A stretch of DNA of 54,593 nt from JAQVEM01 sp964556165 (GTDB lineage: Bacteria > Actinomycetota > Humimicrobiia > Humimicrobiales > Humimicrobiaceae): contig CAZKVH010000010.1 of assembly GCA_964556165.1 (NCBI GenBank), positions 1 through 54,593 of the forward strand, written 5' to 3'. Position numbers and translations under genes: made by a program. The notes beneath the pieces were generated by a model. It saw only the letters and a program-made list of their open reading frames with translations. It was not told where the DNA came from and did no database searches. This document shows, in pieces, positions 25,587-34,887 of this stretch; the stretch's first letter is position 1, and each line of letters begins with the position of its first letter.

Positions 25587-26198
25587 TTAAATACCTCCAC
25601 AAATATTATTCCAAATTCTGGCGCTATCAGGATGCAACAACTTATTACTTCCTACAACGTATATTATAGTATTTTTATAAACTTCTAATAGACATAAATC
25701 TATATTTTTATCGGCTATAGCTCTCAAACTTTCTACACCCTCATAATTTCTGCTTCTCTCAACCTTATCAGAAATAAATAAAATCTTATCCTCCAGGCTC
25801 ATATTGCAATACCCGATCGTATGGAACTTTATTGATTTCAATATTTTATCATCATTGATACCAAAATCTCTACAAACCAGGTAATCACCTGCAAAACTAT
25901 GCAGAAGAGGCGGTGTGTTTAGTTCGAAATCAGTTATTTCAAGCCTGTTTTCTTTTGCTGTCCTTAATAGTTCCTCATAACTAAAAATTTTGCCATAATC
26001 ATGCAGGATACATGCAACGCTAAGACGGTATAAATCAATATCAGGCAGAAATCTTTTGCTGATTTCGTTTGCATATTCAAGGGTATTTAAAGAATGCCTG
26101 TATAGCTTTTCAGGCATTACTTCTCTAATCTTACTGTCAACTACTTTCAGATGCTCTTTTTGGTCGACTGCCAATTCCAGATTATTTATATAGTCCAT
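25587..26198 (-). CDS. yqeK: YqeK-type HD-domain phosphohydrolase (diadenosine tetraphosphatase)
   Basis: A 203-residue HD-superfamily protein. The metal site reads H35 (RHSLNTLEYA), then H66-D67 (ILHDYGK), then a further His in LLHSFAGDYLV and the TIGYCNMS region. Members hydrolyse Ap4A symmetrically to ADP. The order nadD-yqeK-rsfS is conserved, with here an LCP gene between yqeK and rsfS. It overlaps the end of nadD by 17 bases, and translational coupling is likely because the ATG has no good ribosome site. Confidence 0.9.
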   Translation of the reverse strand: MDYINNLELAVDQKEHLKVVDSKIREVMPEKLYRHSLNTLEYANEISKRFLPDIDLYRLSVACILHDYGKIFSYEELLRTAKENRLEITDFELNTPPLLHSFAGDYLVCRDFGINDDKILKSIKFHTIGYCNMSLEDKILFISDKVERSRNYEGVESLRAIADKNIDLCLLEVYKNTIIYVVGSNKLLHPDSARIWNNICGGI

Positions 26199-26817
26199 GT
26201 TTTAATATGTAATTACTAACCCCCTCGGGAACTAAATAATCTATCGGCCTATTTTCCCTTAATCTAATTCTTATATCAGTTGAAGAAATAGAAAGGGCCG
26301 GTATTTCCATTACAAATATCTTTTTGCTTGCCAAAGGTTTATTTCCGAATAATCTTTTCTTTAAATCTTCCAGACGGGCCATATTATATCCCGGCCTGGT
26401 CGCTGCTATAAATTTACACATGGATACAATTTCATCCGTATCCTTCCAGGTTAGTATTTCCAGTATAGCATCTGCACCTGTTATAAAAAAGAGCTGTGAA
26501 TCGCCACCGTATATTTTTTTAAGTTCGCGAACCGTATCCCTGGTGTAAGATTGACCTTTTCTATCTATTTCTATCCTTGAAACAAAAAAATTACTATTTG
26601 AAGAAGTGGCAATAACAGTCATAATATACCTGTCTTCAGCACTGGCTATCCTATCTGCTATTTTATGGGGAGGATTTCCGGTAGGTATAAAAATTACTTT
26701 ATCAAGACTAAACTGACTTAGAGCCTCCTGGGCAGTAACCAGATGCCCGTGGTGAATTGGGTTAAAAGTTCCCCCCATAATACCAATCTTTTTGTAACCC
26801 TTACTTGTTTTTTTCAA
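26182..26817 (-). CDS. nadD: Nicotinate-nucleotide adenylyltransferase
   Basis: A 211-residue nucleotidyltransferase that makes deamido-NAD from nicotinate mononucleotide and ATP. The N-terminal GGTFNPIHHGH (15-25) is the family's phosphate-binding motif. The C-terminal LSISSTDIRIRL is the ISSTxxR motif. The FIPTGNPPHK loop is the substrate region. The start is a TTG with GGGAG four bases upstream, just two bases after the proA stop, so the pair is translationally close. Confidence 0.96.
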   Translation of the reverse strand: MKKTSKGYKKIGIMGGTFNPIHHGHLVTAQEALSQFSLDKVIFIPTGNPPHKIADRIASAEDRYIMTVIATSSNSNFFVSRIEIDRKGQSYTRDTVRELKKIYGGDSQLFFITGADAILEILTWKDTDEIVSMCKFIAATRPGYNMARLEDLKKRLFGNKPLASKKIFVMEIPALSISSTDIRIRLRENRPIDYLVPEGVSNYILKHGLYK

Positions 26818-26818
26818 T

Positions 26819-28075
26819 CTACTCCCTTACCTGACCACTACCAAATACTATAAATTTATTAGTTGTAAGTTCCCTTAGTCCCATTGGACCACGGCAGTGG
26901 AGTTTCTGGGTGCTTATACCCATTTCTGAACCCAGTCCAAACTGCTCACCATCTGTAAATCGCGTTGAAGCATTTACAAAAACCGTAGATGAATCCACTC
27001 CCTGAGTGAAATAAATAGAGTTCTCGTAACTTGACGTTATTATAGATTCAGTATGATGAGAGCCATATTTATTTATATGTGACACAGCTTCCTCGACACT
27101 ATTTACAACCTTAACCGCCATTTTATAATCCAGATATTCCTCGTACCAATCTTCCTCAGAAGCCAGTTCTACATCAGGATAAATATTTTTTGTTAGAGAA
27201 CATCCGAGGAGCTTTACATTATTATCTTCAAGTTTCTTAAGTACAAAAGGCAAGATTGCTCCTGCAACACTTTCATGAACCAGCAATTTTTCGGCCGAAT
27301 TACACACACTCGGCCTCTGGATCTTTGAATTCAAAACTATATCTGCAATTACATCCATGCTCAGGTTTCCAAGTATGCTATCAATATAAATATGACAGTT
27401 CCCTATGCCTGTTTCAATAACAGGTATCTTTGAATTCATAACTACACTTTCAATAAGGCTCCTGCCTCCTCGAGGGATAAGAACATCTATATACTTCCTT
27501 AGCTGCATCAGCTTTGTTACATCTTCCCTTTCGGCAGATGGTAAAATCTGAACAACACTTTCAGGAAAATTATTATTTTTTAAAGCTCTACCTATTATCT
27601 CAACTATTTTTATATTGGTATTAAGGGCATGAGAACTCCCTCTTAAAATTATGCAATTACCTGCCTTGAGACACAAAACAGTCGCATCAATAGTTACTTC
27701 GGGTCTCGCTTCATATATTATTCCAACGACACCCAGCGGCACCCTTATATTTTTTAAAATCATACCATTCGCCAGATTATATCCAGAAATCACTTCTCCA
27801 ACAGGGTCATTGAACTTTATGACTTTATCTATACTCCCGGCCTTTTTTTCTATTCTTTCCCTGTCAAACTTCAGTCTGTCCATAAGACTCTCTGAAATTC
27901 CCATTCTACGGGATATTTCCATATCCTTTTTATTTTCTTCTACAATCTCCTCTACGTTTTCAATTATATATTTTGAGATATCAGAAAGTATCTTATTCTT
28001 AACATCTGTCCCCGCATTGGAAATAAATCTTGTACTTTCTCTGGCTTTCTTTGCTATTTCCAGTACTGCATCCAT
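26819..28075 (-). CDS. proA: Gamma-glutamyl phosphate reductase
   Basis: A 418-residue aldehyde-dehydrogenase-fold enzyme, the second step of proline synthesis. The catalytic Cys is C258 in RPSVCNSAEKLL. The segment with GIIYEARPEVTID (118-130) and the GSEMGISTQKLHCRGPMGL end are typical. The ATG has GGAGGAG three bases upstream. It is one base from the nadD TTG and 50 bases after proB. Confidence 0.97.
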   Translation of the reverse strand: MDAVLEIAKKARESTRFISNAGTDVKNKILSDISKYIIENVEEIVEENKKDMEISRRMGISESLMDRLKFDRERIEKKAGSIDKVIKFNDPVGEVISGYNLANGMILKNIRVPLGVVGIIYEARPEVTIDATVLCLKAGNCIILRGSSHALNTNIKIVEIIGRALKNNNFPESVVQILPSAEREDVTKLMQLRKYIDVLIPRGGRSLIESVVMNSKIPVIETGIGNCHIYIDSILGNLSMDVIADIVLNSKIQRPSVCNSAEKLLVHESVAGAILPFVLKKLEDNNVKLLGCSLTKNIYPDVELASEEDWYEEYLDYKMAVKVVNSVEEAVSHINKYGSHHTESIITSSYENSIYFTQGVDSSTVFVNASTRFTDGEQFGLGSEMGISTQKLHCRGPMGLRELTTNKFIVFGSGQVRE

Positions 28076-28125
28076 CTACTCCTCCAGTTTTTTAAAGTTA
28101 TTATAACACAAAACAGTCAATCAAA

Positions 28126-29262
28126 TTATTCATTAAAAACAACCAGACAATCCCTGTGGATAACCTCAGCACACATAGAAATACCGAATTCTGATAAAAT
28201 TTTACTTTTATTTTTGCCCTTTATTTTTTCTATATCCTCACTTGAAAAATTGCTTATGCCCTTCGCGATTAATCTGCCATCAGTTGAGTTGACCTTTAAA
28301 GTATCTCCTTTATTAAATCTTCCGCTTACCTCGACGACTCCAACAGCCAGGATGCTCTTACCTTTATTTAATATGGCTTCTTCCGCACCTTTATCAACCA
28401 CTATGATACCTCTGGTTCTTTTTCCGAATGCTATCCATTTTTTCACACTTTTTACTTTCTTTGCAGAGCGGGGAACAAAAAAAGTTCCTACATCATCTCC
28501 AGAAATAACTCTCTTTAAAATATCCTTCTCCCTGCTGCTTGCAATTACAGTCTTTATGCCCGAGAAAGAACAGATTCTTGCTGCTTTTATCTTGGACCTC
28601 ATTCCACCAATACCATAAGTTGAACCTATATCTCCGGCTGCATCTTCTATATCCTTATCTATTCTATCTATATAAGAGAGCAATTTTGCATCACTGTAAA
28701 TCCTCGGGTCTCTGTCATACATTCCTTCAATATCAGTTAAGATTACCAGAGCATCTGCTTCAGCGAGAACAGCTACCATAGCAGCCAGCCGGTCATTATC
28801 CCCAAACTTTATTTCGTCTACCGCTACACTATCGTTTTCATTAATAACCGGGACAATATGTAAGTCAATCAGAGTCCTTATAGTATTCCTTATATTAAGA
28901 TACTGTTTCCTCCTTGTTGTATCTTCATGTGTCAGGAGTATTTGCCCTATTTTTATATTGTTTTTGACAAATAAACTGCTGTAAAGGCTCATAAGCTCAA
29001 CCTGACCTACCGATGCAGCGGCCTGAAGCAGCGCCATATCTTCCGGTTTCCCTTTTATGCCCAAACTTTCAAGACCTGCTGCAATAGCGCCGCTCGTTAC
29101 AACCATTACTTCTTTCCCTTCTTCCACAAGAGAGCTGACCTCATTTACAAATCTTCTTATGGCATTTTTATCAATGACACCTTTTTTTGAAGTAAGGCTG
29201 CTTGAACCTATTTTTACAACCAGTCTTTTAAAATTTTTAAAATAATCAGTCCTGTTATCCAT
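28126..29262 (-). CDS. proB: Glutamate 5-kinase with PUA domain
   Basis: A 378-residue enzyme for the first step of proline synthesis (ATP-dependent phosphorylation of glutamate). The amino-acid-kinase fold is clear: VVKIGSSSLTSKKG at the start, PVINENDSVAVDEIKFGDND in the middle, and ALVILTDIEGMYDRDPR. A C-terminal PUA domain (from about residue 285) follows, as in full-length bacterial enzymes, where feedback by proline acts on the kinase domain. The ATG has a short GTGAG site. It lies 17 bases after obgE. Confidence 0.97.
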   Translation of the reverse strand: MDNRTDYFKNFKRLVVKIGSSSLTSKKGVIDKNAIRRFVNEVSSLVEEGKEVMVVTSGAIAAGLESLGIKGKPEDMALLQAAASVGQVELMSLYSSLFVKNNIKIGQILLTHEDTTRRKQYLNIRNTIRTLIDLHIVPVINENDSVAVDEIKFGDNDRLAAMVAVLAEADALVILTDIEGMYDRDPRIYSDAKLLSYIDRIDKDIEDAAGDIGSTYGIGGMRSKIKAARICSFSGIKTVIASSREKDILKRVISGDDVGTFFVPRSAKKVKSVKKWIAFGKRTRGIIVVDKGAEEAILNKGKSILAVGVVEVSGRFNKGDTLKVNSTDGRLIAKGISNFSSEDIEKIKGKNKSKILSEFGISMCAEVIHRDCLVVFNE

Positions 29263-29279
29263 CTCACTGCTTTAAAAAA

Positions 29280-30587
29280 TTACTCTTTAAATAAAAATTC
29301 AAGCTTTCCAATAATTACCGTGCTTCCTTCGCTTACGCCTCTTTTTTTAAGTACATCGGCAACTCCTGTCTTTTTAATTCTTTCTATCAAATAATCAAGG
29401 GCTTCCTCATTTTCCAGATCAGTCATAGCTACCATTTTTTCAAGCTCTTTATTTTTAATAATATAATCATCATTTCTCTTTAGAATTTCGATTTTACTTT
29501 TTTCTTTCTGCTTATCACTTAATTTATAAATCCGTACCCTTTTATCCTCGGGATAATCTGCATCTTCTCTGCCATAAATTTTCCCCTTATGTTCTTTTAT
29601 TTTACTGTGAATGCTCCATACAAGCTCATTAATCCCTATGCCGGTAATTGCAGATATTAAAAAAACGCTCTTCCCGCTTTTTTTTTCAAGAACCTTTTTT
29701 ATCTTATTTAACTTACCATTATCTCCGATTAAGTCAATTTTATTTATTAAAACTATATAGTCTTTTTCATATAAATCCTTATTATATAGTCTTATTTCCT
29801 CTCTTAAAATATCGAAATCTTTTGTGACATCTTTTCTTGCATCAAGAATCTTTTCTCCATCAAGAACTATAGCAAGCAATGAAGAACGTGTTATATGCCT
29901 TAAAAATCTATCACCAAGCCCTTCACCCTTATGGGCACCTTCGATAAGACCCGGCATATCTGCCAGTACAAAATTCTCATCATTAACAGTTACGACTCCT
30001 AAATTAGGAGCAAGCGTAGTGAAGGGATAGTCTGCTATCTTTGGTCTTGCTGCAGAAACACGACTTATTATCGTAGATTTCCCGCAATTAGGAAAACCGA
30101 CCAGAGATACGTCCGCTATGAGTCTCAACTCAAGATTAATCCATAAATCTTCTGTCTCCTCACCCTTTTCGGCAAACGCAGGAAATCTCCTTTTAGAAGA
30201 TACAAAGCTTGCATTTCCCCTGCCACCTTCGCCTCCTTCAGCAATAATTATTTCTTTTCCGGAACTATCAAGATCTGCGATTATTTCTCCTTCAATATTT
30301 TTAATTATAGTTCCTGCTGGGACTTTTATGATTAAATCTCTGCCATCTTCTCCTTTTTTATTATTTGACCCGCCACTTTTACCATTTTCCGCTTTATAAT
30401 GTATCTTTTTCCCAAAAATGTATAATGTACTAAGACTATCATATGCTTTTATCACCACATCTCCGCCTCTACCACCATTGCCGCCACTTGCCTGCTTTTT
30501 TTTACCACCCTTTAATTTAAAAAAAGATACCATTCCGTTCCCGCCATTCCCTGCTTTTACATTGATTTTTGCTTCATCTAAAAACAT
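29280..30587 (-). CDS. obgE: Obg-family GTPase
   Basis: A 435-residue ribosome-assembly GTPase. The N-terminal Obg fold (1-160) has the glycine-rich strands (GGNGG repeats). The G domain starts with GFPNCGKS (164-171), then DMPG (G3), NKID (G4) and SAITG (G5). The C-terminal OCT-type domain (about 350-430) is present. A Cys replaces the common Ala in the G1 loop, a variant seen in some relatives. The ATG has CTGGAG six bases upstream. In most Gram-positive-type genomes rpmA directly precedes obgE; here 3.7 kb of accessory genes come between. Confidence 0.97.
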   Translation of the reverse strand: MFLDEAKINVKAGNGGNGMVSFFKLKGGKKKQASGGNGGRGGDVVIKAYDSLSTLYIFGKKIHYKAENGKSGGSNNKKGEDGRDLIIKVPAGTIIKNIEGEIIADLDSSGKEIIIAEGGEGGRGNASFVSSKRRFPAFAEKGEETEDLWINLELRLIADVSLVGFPNCGKSTIISRVSAARPKIADYPFTTLAPNLGVVTVNDENFVLADMPGLIEGAHKGEGLGDRFLRHITRSSLLAIVLDGEKILDARKDVTKDFDILREEIRLYNKDLYEKDYIVLINKIDLIGDNGKLNKIKKVLEKKSGKSVFLISAITGIGINELVWSIHSKIKEHKGKIYGREDADYPEDKRVRIYKLSDKQKEKSKIEILKRNDDYIIKNKELEKMVAMTDLENEEALDYLIERIKKTGVADVLKKRGVSEGSTVIIGKLEFLFKE

Positions 30588-30681
30588 ATCTACTCCAGAT
30601 TAATACTGGTTTTACAATTTATATCATTTAACGGCCGTATCTAAAATTTTTTACACCCGGGCACGCCGCAATTCTTATGAT

Positions 30682-31698
30682 TTAAATTTTAAAAATTGCT
30701 TTAAATATCTTTTTCTGCATCATCTGGTCCAGCCCCTTTTTAAAATCCACAAGGGGTATGGCTTCAGATATTAAAGGAGATAAATCAATTTCTTTTTTAG
30801 TTATTATCTCATAAGCACTTTTCAGAGTTTCGGGTGTAGCTGAATATGAGCTAATTATAGCAATCCCCCTTCTGTACAAGCTTTCAAAATCAATCTCTAT
30901 CATGCTTGATTTACCTGAAGCTGCAAAGATAATAGCTATACCGCCATCCCTCAGATACTCAATGGCTTTACCCAGTGAATCACTATTTGTCACAGTTAAT
31001 ACAGCAACATCAGCACCTATGTCTGTAATATCTTTAATTCTTTTCTGAATATCAGACTTTAATGGGTTTATGGTATATTCTGCCCCATATTTACCTGCCA
31101 GAGACAGCCTGTCCTCATCAATATCGATAGCTATAGCTCTGCCCTTAAAAAGTTTAATAAGCTGTATGAACAGCATCCCCATGACTCCAGTCCCCACCAC
31201 AGCAAAAAAATCGCCTTTTAAAAAATTTACTTTATCAATAGCTCTTATACAACATGCAAGTGGCTCCATAAATAGCGCCTCCTTCGGGCCTGTGCCCGGA
31301 GGTACCTTAAAAGTAGTATAATTAATATGCTCTGCAGACAATCTTATAAACTGGCTGAAAGCGCCAGGGTATATATTTGTTTCTTTAAAATGCCTGCACA
31401 TCGAATGACTCCCATGAAGACAATAATGACACTGGTAACAGGGTATATGATGAGCTGCAACAACCATATCGCCCGTCTTAAATCCGGTTACATCTTCTCC
31501 CGTTTCAACCACTCTTCCAACAACTTCGTGACCAAAAACTGAAGGCTTTTTTATAGCAGGGTCAAAGATTTTTATAATATCCGAACCGCACAAACCTGTA
31601 TATTCCATTTCTATCAGCATCTCATCTTTTTTTATTTCCGGCTTGTCTATTTCCTCCAGCCTGAAATCATTCTCACTGAAGCAAAATAAAGCTTTCAT
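30682..31698 (-). CDS. Zinc-dependent medium-chain alcohol dehydrogenase (first of a pair)
   Basis: A 338-residue MDR-family enzyme. The catalytic zinc ligands are C37 (CGSD) and H57-E58 (FGHE). The structural zinc set is C87, C90, C93 and C101. The NAD-binding segment shows VGTGVMGML followed by an acidic residue in AIDIDEDRL, which suggests NAD rather than NADP. Close families are polyol/threonine/sorbitol-type dehydrogenases; the substrate is not evident. It follows the second dehydrogenase gene by nine bases, so the two are co-transcribed and probably act on related substrates. The ATG has no clear ribosome site, which fits translational coupling. Confidence 0.88.
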   Translation of the reverse strand: MKALFCFSENDFRLEEIDKPEIKKDEMLIEMEYTGLCGSDIIKIFDPAIKKPSVFGHEVVGRVVETGEDVTGFKTGDMVVAAHHIPCYQCHYCLHGSHSMCRHFKETNIYPGAFSQFIRLSAEHINYTTFKVPPGTGPKEALFMEPLACCIRAIDKVNFLKGDFFAVVGTGVMGMLFIQLIKLFKGRAIAIDIDEDRLSLAGKYGAEYTINPLKSDIQKRIKDITDIGADVAVLTVTNSDSLGKAIEYLRDGGIAIIFAASGKSSMIEIDFESLYRRGIAIISSYSATPETLKSAYEIITKKEIDLSPLISEAIPLVDFKKGLDQMMQKKIFKAIFKI

Positions 31699-31707
31699 GA
31701 TAATCAG

Positions 31708-32745
31708 CTAAGTTAAAATATTATATTTTATGCCTTTCTGATGACCCATAAGCTCCAGGGCTTCAACCAATTTCTCAAGAGGCATATCCGCAGTTATGAA
31801 TTTCTCTGCGTTAATACTGCGCGAAGTTATTAAATCAAAAGCTTTTCTAACATATTCAGGAGTATGGTGGTATACACCCTTTATAGTAAGCTCGGAATAA
31901 TGAATCAATGATGTATCAATATTTATAGAGGTACCCGGCATGCAGCCCCCGAAAAGATTTATAAGGGCTCCTTTCCTTCCCATGCGGATAGCCATTTCCC
32001 ATACCTCCGGAACTCCCGTAGCATCAATTGCTATGTCGGCTCCTTTCCCCATTTCGGTTAATTCTTTAACCGCCTGAACCTGGTCATCTACGTCCTTAAC
32101 ATTGACAACATAGTCCGCACCAAATTCTTTTGCATATCCCAGCCTTTCCTCCGACAGGTCGACAGATATAACTACAGCGCCTTTTAATTTTGCAAGCGCT
32201 ACAAACATTAAACCTATCGGTCCGGCTCCATTTATTACCACGGTGTTGCCTTCATTAATGTAAGATTCCTCTACGCCGTGAACCACACATGCAAGTGGCT
32301 CCAGTAAAGCAGCTTCCCTGTATTTTATTTCTCCCGGTATCTTATATGTATTTTTCTCCAGTATGTCACCCGGTACTTTTATATATTCTGCATAGGCACC
32401 GTTATTATAAACAAGATTTTCACATAGAGAGTATCTGCCAAGCCTGCAGTAATAGCAATTGTAACAGGGCACGCTATTGACTGCCACTATTCTGTCCCCT
32501 ACTTCAAAATCCTTAACTTCACTTCCTTTTTCTACAATATCACCGGACCACTCATGCCCAAAAACTGAAGCCTTTTCTATCATCGTAGGATGCCCTCTCC
32601 TGTAAGTCTTGAGGTCGGAACCACATGTAAGAGCGCTCTTTATTCTTGCAAGGACTTCGTTGCTCTTTATTTTTGGTATATCTATGCGCTCAAACCTGAC
32701 ATCACCTGGTCCGTAAAATAACTGAGCCTTCATTTTTCCCTTCAT
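31708..32745 (-). CDS. Zinc-dependent medium-chain alcohol dehydrogenase (second of a pair)
   Basis: A 345-residue MDR enzyme related to its neighbour. The catalytic zinc ligands are C41 (CGSD) and H64-E65 (FGHE). The structural Cys are C94, C97, C100 and C108. The NAD motif GAGPIGL is followed by VDLSEERL, again acidic at the cofactor end. An in-frame TTG six bases upstream exists, but the ATG at 32745 has GGAG seven bases before it. It is the first gene of the two-gene unit. The 250-base stretch upstream (32746-32998) holds the start region of the divergent chromate-transporter gene and nothing else recognised. Confidence 0.88.
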   Translation of the reverse strand: MKGKMKAQLFYGPGDVRFERIDIPKIKSNEVLARIKSALTCGSDLKTYRRGHPTMIEKASVFGHEWSGDIVEKGSEVKDFEVGDRIVAVNSVPCYNCYYCRLGRYSLCENLVYNNGAYAEYIKVPGDILEKNTYKIPGEIKYREAALLEPLACVVHGVEESYINEGNTVVINGAGPIGLMFVALAKLKGAVVISVDLSEERLGYAKEFGADYVVNVKDVDDQVQAVKELTEMGKGADIAIDATGVPEVWEMAIRMGRKGALINLFGGCMPGTSINIDTSLIHYSELTIKGVYHHTPEYVRKAFDLITSRSINAEKFITADMPLEKLVEALELMGHQKGIKYNILT

Positions 32746-32998
32746 AAACAATCTCCGTTAATTGAATAGTTAAAAAAATATTAATAAAATATTTTACCTA
32801 AATATTACAGAAAGAATTTATACAGTCAAGCAAATAAAATACCGCTTTTAAAAAAGCTATTAAATATATAACAGATTAATACCCATACTTATGATAAGAT
32901 ACCGTATGATTAAAAAATATCAATTATTTCATCATTTGAACATAAGTGATTTATTGCCTTATATCTAATGATGACATATATGATAAAATTAATGAATT

Positions 32999-33550
32999 AT
33001 GAAGAAAAAATTATCACTATTCTGGACATTCTTTAAAATAGGAAGTTTTACTTTCGGTGGGGGTTTTGCAATGATACCCTTAATCGAACGGGAGATAGTG
33101 GAGAAAAAAGGCTGGATCTCACAGAATGAAATTATAGACATTTTAGCTATTTCCCAGTCGTTCCCCGGTGCTATTGCAATAAACTCAGCAATATTTATTG
33201 GCAGAAAAATAGGAGGATACTCCGGAGCTCTCCTTTCCCTTCTTGGTGTAACAATTCCATCATTTTCTGTAATTATCATAGTGGCAAAATTATTCTCATA
33301 TTTTATAGATATAAGCGTTGTTAGAGCAGCCTTTAAAGCAATAAGTTCTGTTGTTGTATCTCTTCTGATTGTTGCAGCAATCAGGGTAGGAAAAACCTGC
33401 ATCAAAGATAAAATAAGTCCTTTTATAACAATTATTGCCCTCATTCTGATTCTTATTGCAGGGGTTCATCCCATCTACGTTATTATTTCAGGAATTATAC
33501 TGGGTTTTGTAATTTATTTATTTAAAATTAAAAGGGGAAAAACAGGATGA
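32999..33550 (+). CDS. Chromate transporter family protein, N-terminal half type
   Basis: A 183-residue membrane protein of the CHR family. The opening FFKIGSFTFGGGFAMIPLIERE is the CHR signature, followed by SQSFPGAIAINSAIFIG and five to six hydrophobic segments. ChrA-type carriers are usually either one long protein of two such halves or a pair of short ones; this is the short, paired form. It exchanges chromate/sulfate in studied cases, but the native substrate here is unknown. A TATGAT box (32979-32984) sits only 14 bases before the ATG and no ribosome site is visible, so the mRNA may be leaderless. Confidence 0.88.
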   Translation: MKKKLSLFWTFFKIGSFTFGGGFAMIPLIEREIVEKKGWISQNEIIDILAISQSFPGAIAINSAIFIGRKIGGYSGALLSLLGVTIPSFSVIIIVAKLFSYFIDISVVRAAFKAISSVVVSLLIVAAIRVGKTCIKDKISPFITIIALILILIAGVHPIYVIISGIILGFVIYLFKIKRGKTG

Positions 33551-34143
33551 TTTATTTAGACTTATTTCTCACCTTCCTAAAAATCGGTTTATTCTCCTTT
33601 GGCGGAGGATACGGAATGATTCCTCTTATTGAAAGGGAGCTGGCTTCAAACAGCTGGCTCACCGTTCAGGAATTTGTAGATATTATATCTATTTCAGAAA
33701 TGACACCCGGTCCTATCGCCATAAACGCCGCGACTTTCATAGGCTATAAAATGGGGGGGATTCCGGGAGCGCTAGCAGCAACCACAGGAGTCGTTATCCC
33801 ATCACTGGTTATAATCCTTGTCGTATATTATTATTTTACCAGATTCCAGCAGAGTCTAATCGTAAAACAAACTATCTGCATAATAAAACCGATAGTTCTT
33901 GCACTGATTATACAGGCAGCTATATTCGTAGCAGGTAATACTTTCATTGTGGAGGGAAAAGAAATCAGGGATTTATTAAATTCATTTTCTTTAAGCAGCC
34001 TTATAGAAGTCTTTAATCCAGTTACTATAATAATTACCGCCTTAAGCCTTTTAGCCCTGCTTCTATCCAGAATACACCCGATAATTGTCATCCTGGGAGC
34101 AGGAGTACTTGGAGTTATTTTGCATTATGCCGGTCTGCTATGA
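33547..34143 (+). CDS. Chromate transporter family protein, C-terminal half type
   Basis: A 198-residue membrane protein and the partner of the preceding gene, overlapping it by four bases (ATGA). The signature LKIGLFSFGGGYGMIPLIEREL repeats that of the first half, followed by SEMTPGPIAINAATFIGYKMGG. The two proteins probably form an antiparallel heterodimer, as known for short CHR pairs. The gene is convergent with rpmA; the 150-base gap (34144-34293) shows no clear terminator. Confidence 0.88.
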   Translation: MIYLDLFLTFLKIGLFSFGGGYGMIPLIERELASNSWLTVQEFVDIISISEMTPGPIAINAATFIGYKMGGIPGALAATTGVVIPSLVIILVVYYYFTRFQQSLIVKQTICIIKPIVLALIIQAAIFVAGNTFIVEGKEIRDLLNSFSLSSLIEVFNPVTIIITALSLLALLLSRIHPIIVILGAGVLGVILHYAGLL

Positions 34144-34293
34144 AGATTTTAAGATTCTTATTTAAAAAACTGTCAAATATCTGAACAGACACAATTATGC
34201 TTGCTTATAAGTTATCCTGCTATAAATGTTTTAAGCCAGTGAGTCAGGCCTATATATGAGGAATTACTGAGATACTTAATCTTATTGACAAAA

Positions 34294-34548
34294 TCAGTCA
34301 GAAATAATATTTACTGATTTCCCTGTTTTGCCGCCTTTTACAAATTCAACTCTTCCATCAGCCAGAGCAAAAAGGGTATGGTCTCTACCGAGACCTACAT
34401 TAAATCCCGGTTTATATTTAGTTCCCCTCTGCCTGATTATAATATTCCCGGCATTTACGGTCTGTCCGCTGAATTTTTTTATACCCAGATATTTCGGGTT
34501 GCTATCCCTGCCATTTCTGCTGGTTCCTGCACCTTTTTTACTGGACAT
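34294..34548 (-). CDS. rpmA: Large ribosomal subunit protein bL27
   Basis: An 84-residue ribosomal protein whose N-terminal tail reaches the peptidyl-transferase centre. The body (SSKKGAGTSRNGRDS then GIKKFSGQ and FNVGLGRDHTLFAL) matches bL27. It begins directly at a short N-terminus (MSSKKG), not at the extended, protease-cut form known from some Firmicutes. The ATG has AGGTGTAGGA in front. It lies 21 bases after rplU, the usual pair. Confidence 0.97.
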   Translation of the reverse strand: MSSKKGAGTSRNGRDSNPKYLGIKKFSGQTVNAGNIIIRQRGTKYKPGFNVGLGRDHTLFALADGRVEFVKGGKTGKSVNIISD

Positions 34549-34569
34549 TTCCTACACCTCTTTTATCCG

Positions 34570-34887
34570 TTATTTCTTTATGTTTATCTTATCCAGATGT
34601 AATACTGTAAGTAACTGCCTGTGCCCCACCTTTCTCCTGTACCTCTTTTTGGGCTTATATTTAAAGGCTATTACTTTATCACCTTTTACCTGTTCCTTTA
34701 TAGTGGCATCTATTCCGGCTTCAGGAACAAAAGGCTTACCGACTTTTACTTTGCCGCCATCACTTATAAGGTTAACTTCCGGAATAGTAACCTTATCACC
34801 TTCTTTGCCTTCTATCCTGTCCACTATTATATCTTTATTTTCTTCTACCTTATATTGTTTTCCGCCACTTGTAATTATTGCGTAAAT
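34570..34887 (-). CDS. rplU: Large ribosomal subunit protein bL21, apparent AUU start
   Basis: A 105-residue ribosomal protein. The family N-terminus reads (I/M)YAIITSGGKQYKVEEN, and the C-terminal KPKKRYRRKVGHRQ is the usual RNA-binding stretch. The frame has no ATG, GTG or TTG before codon 22 (GTG at 34824), which would delete the conserved SGGKQY strand. The codon at the right place is ATT (34885-34887), six bases after a perfect GGAGG. AUU is a rare start, known for infC of E. coli. A one-base draft error is the other explanation. It sits behind the promoter at 34925-34954 and 21 bases before rpmA. Confidence 0.93.
   Translation of the reverse strand: MYAIITSGGKQYKVEENKDIIVDRIEGKEGDKVTIPEVNLISDGGKVKVGKPFVPEAGIDATIKEQVKGDKVIAFKYKPKKRYRRKVGHRQLLTVLHLDKINIKK

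Noticed and set aside
32999..34143. Frameshifted single ChrA gene
   Set aside because: Each half has its own start and a complete CHR signature, and the four-base ATGA overlap is the usual layout of short CHR pairs.
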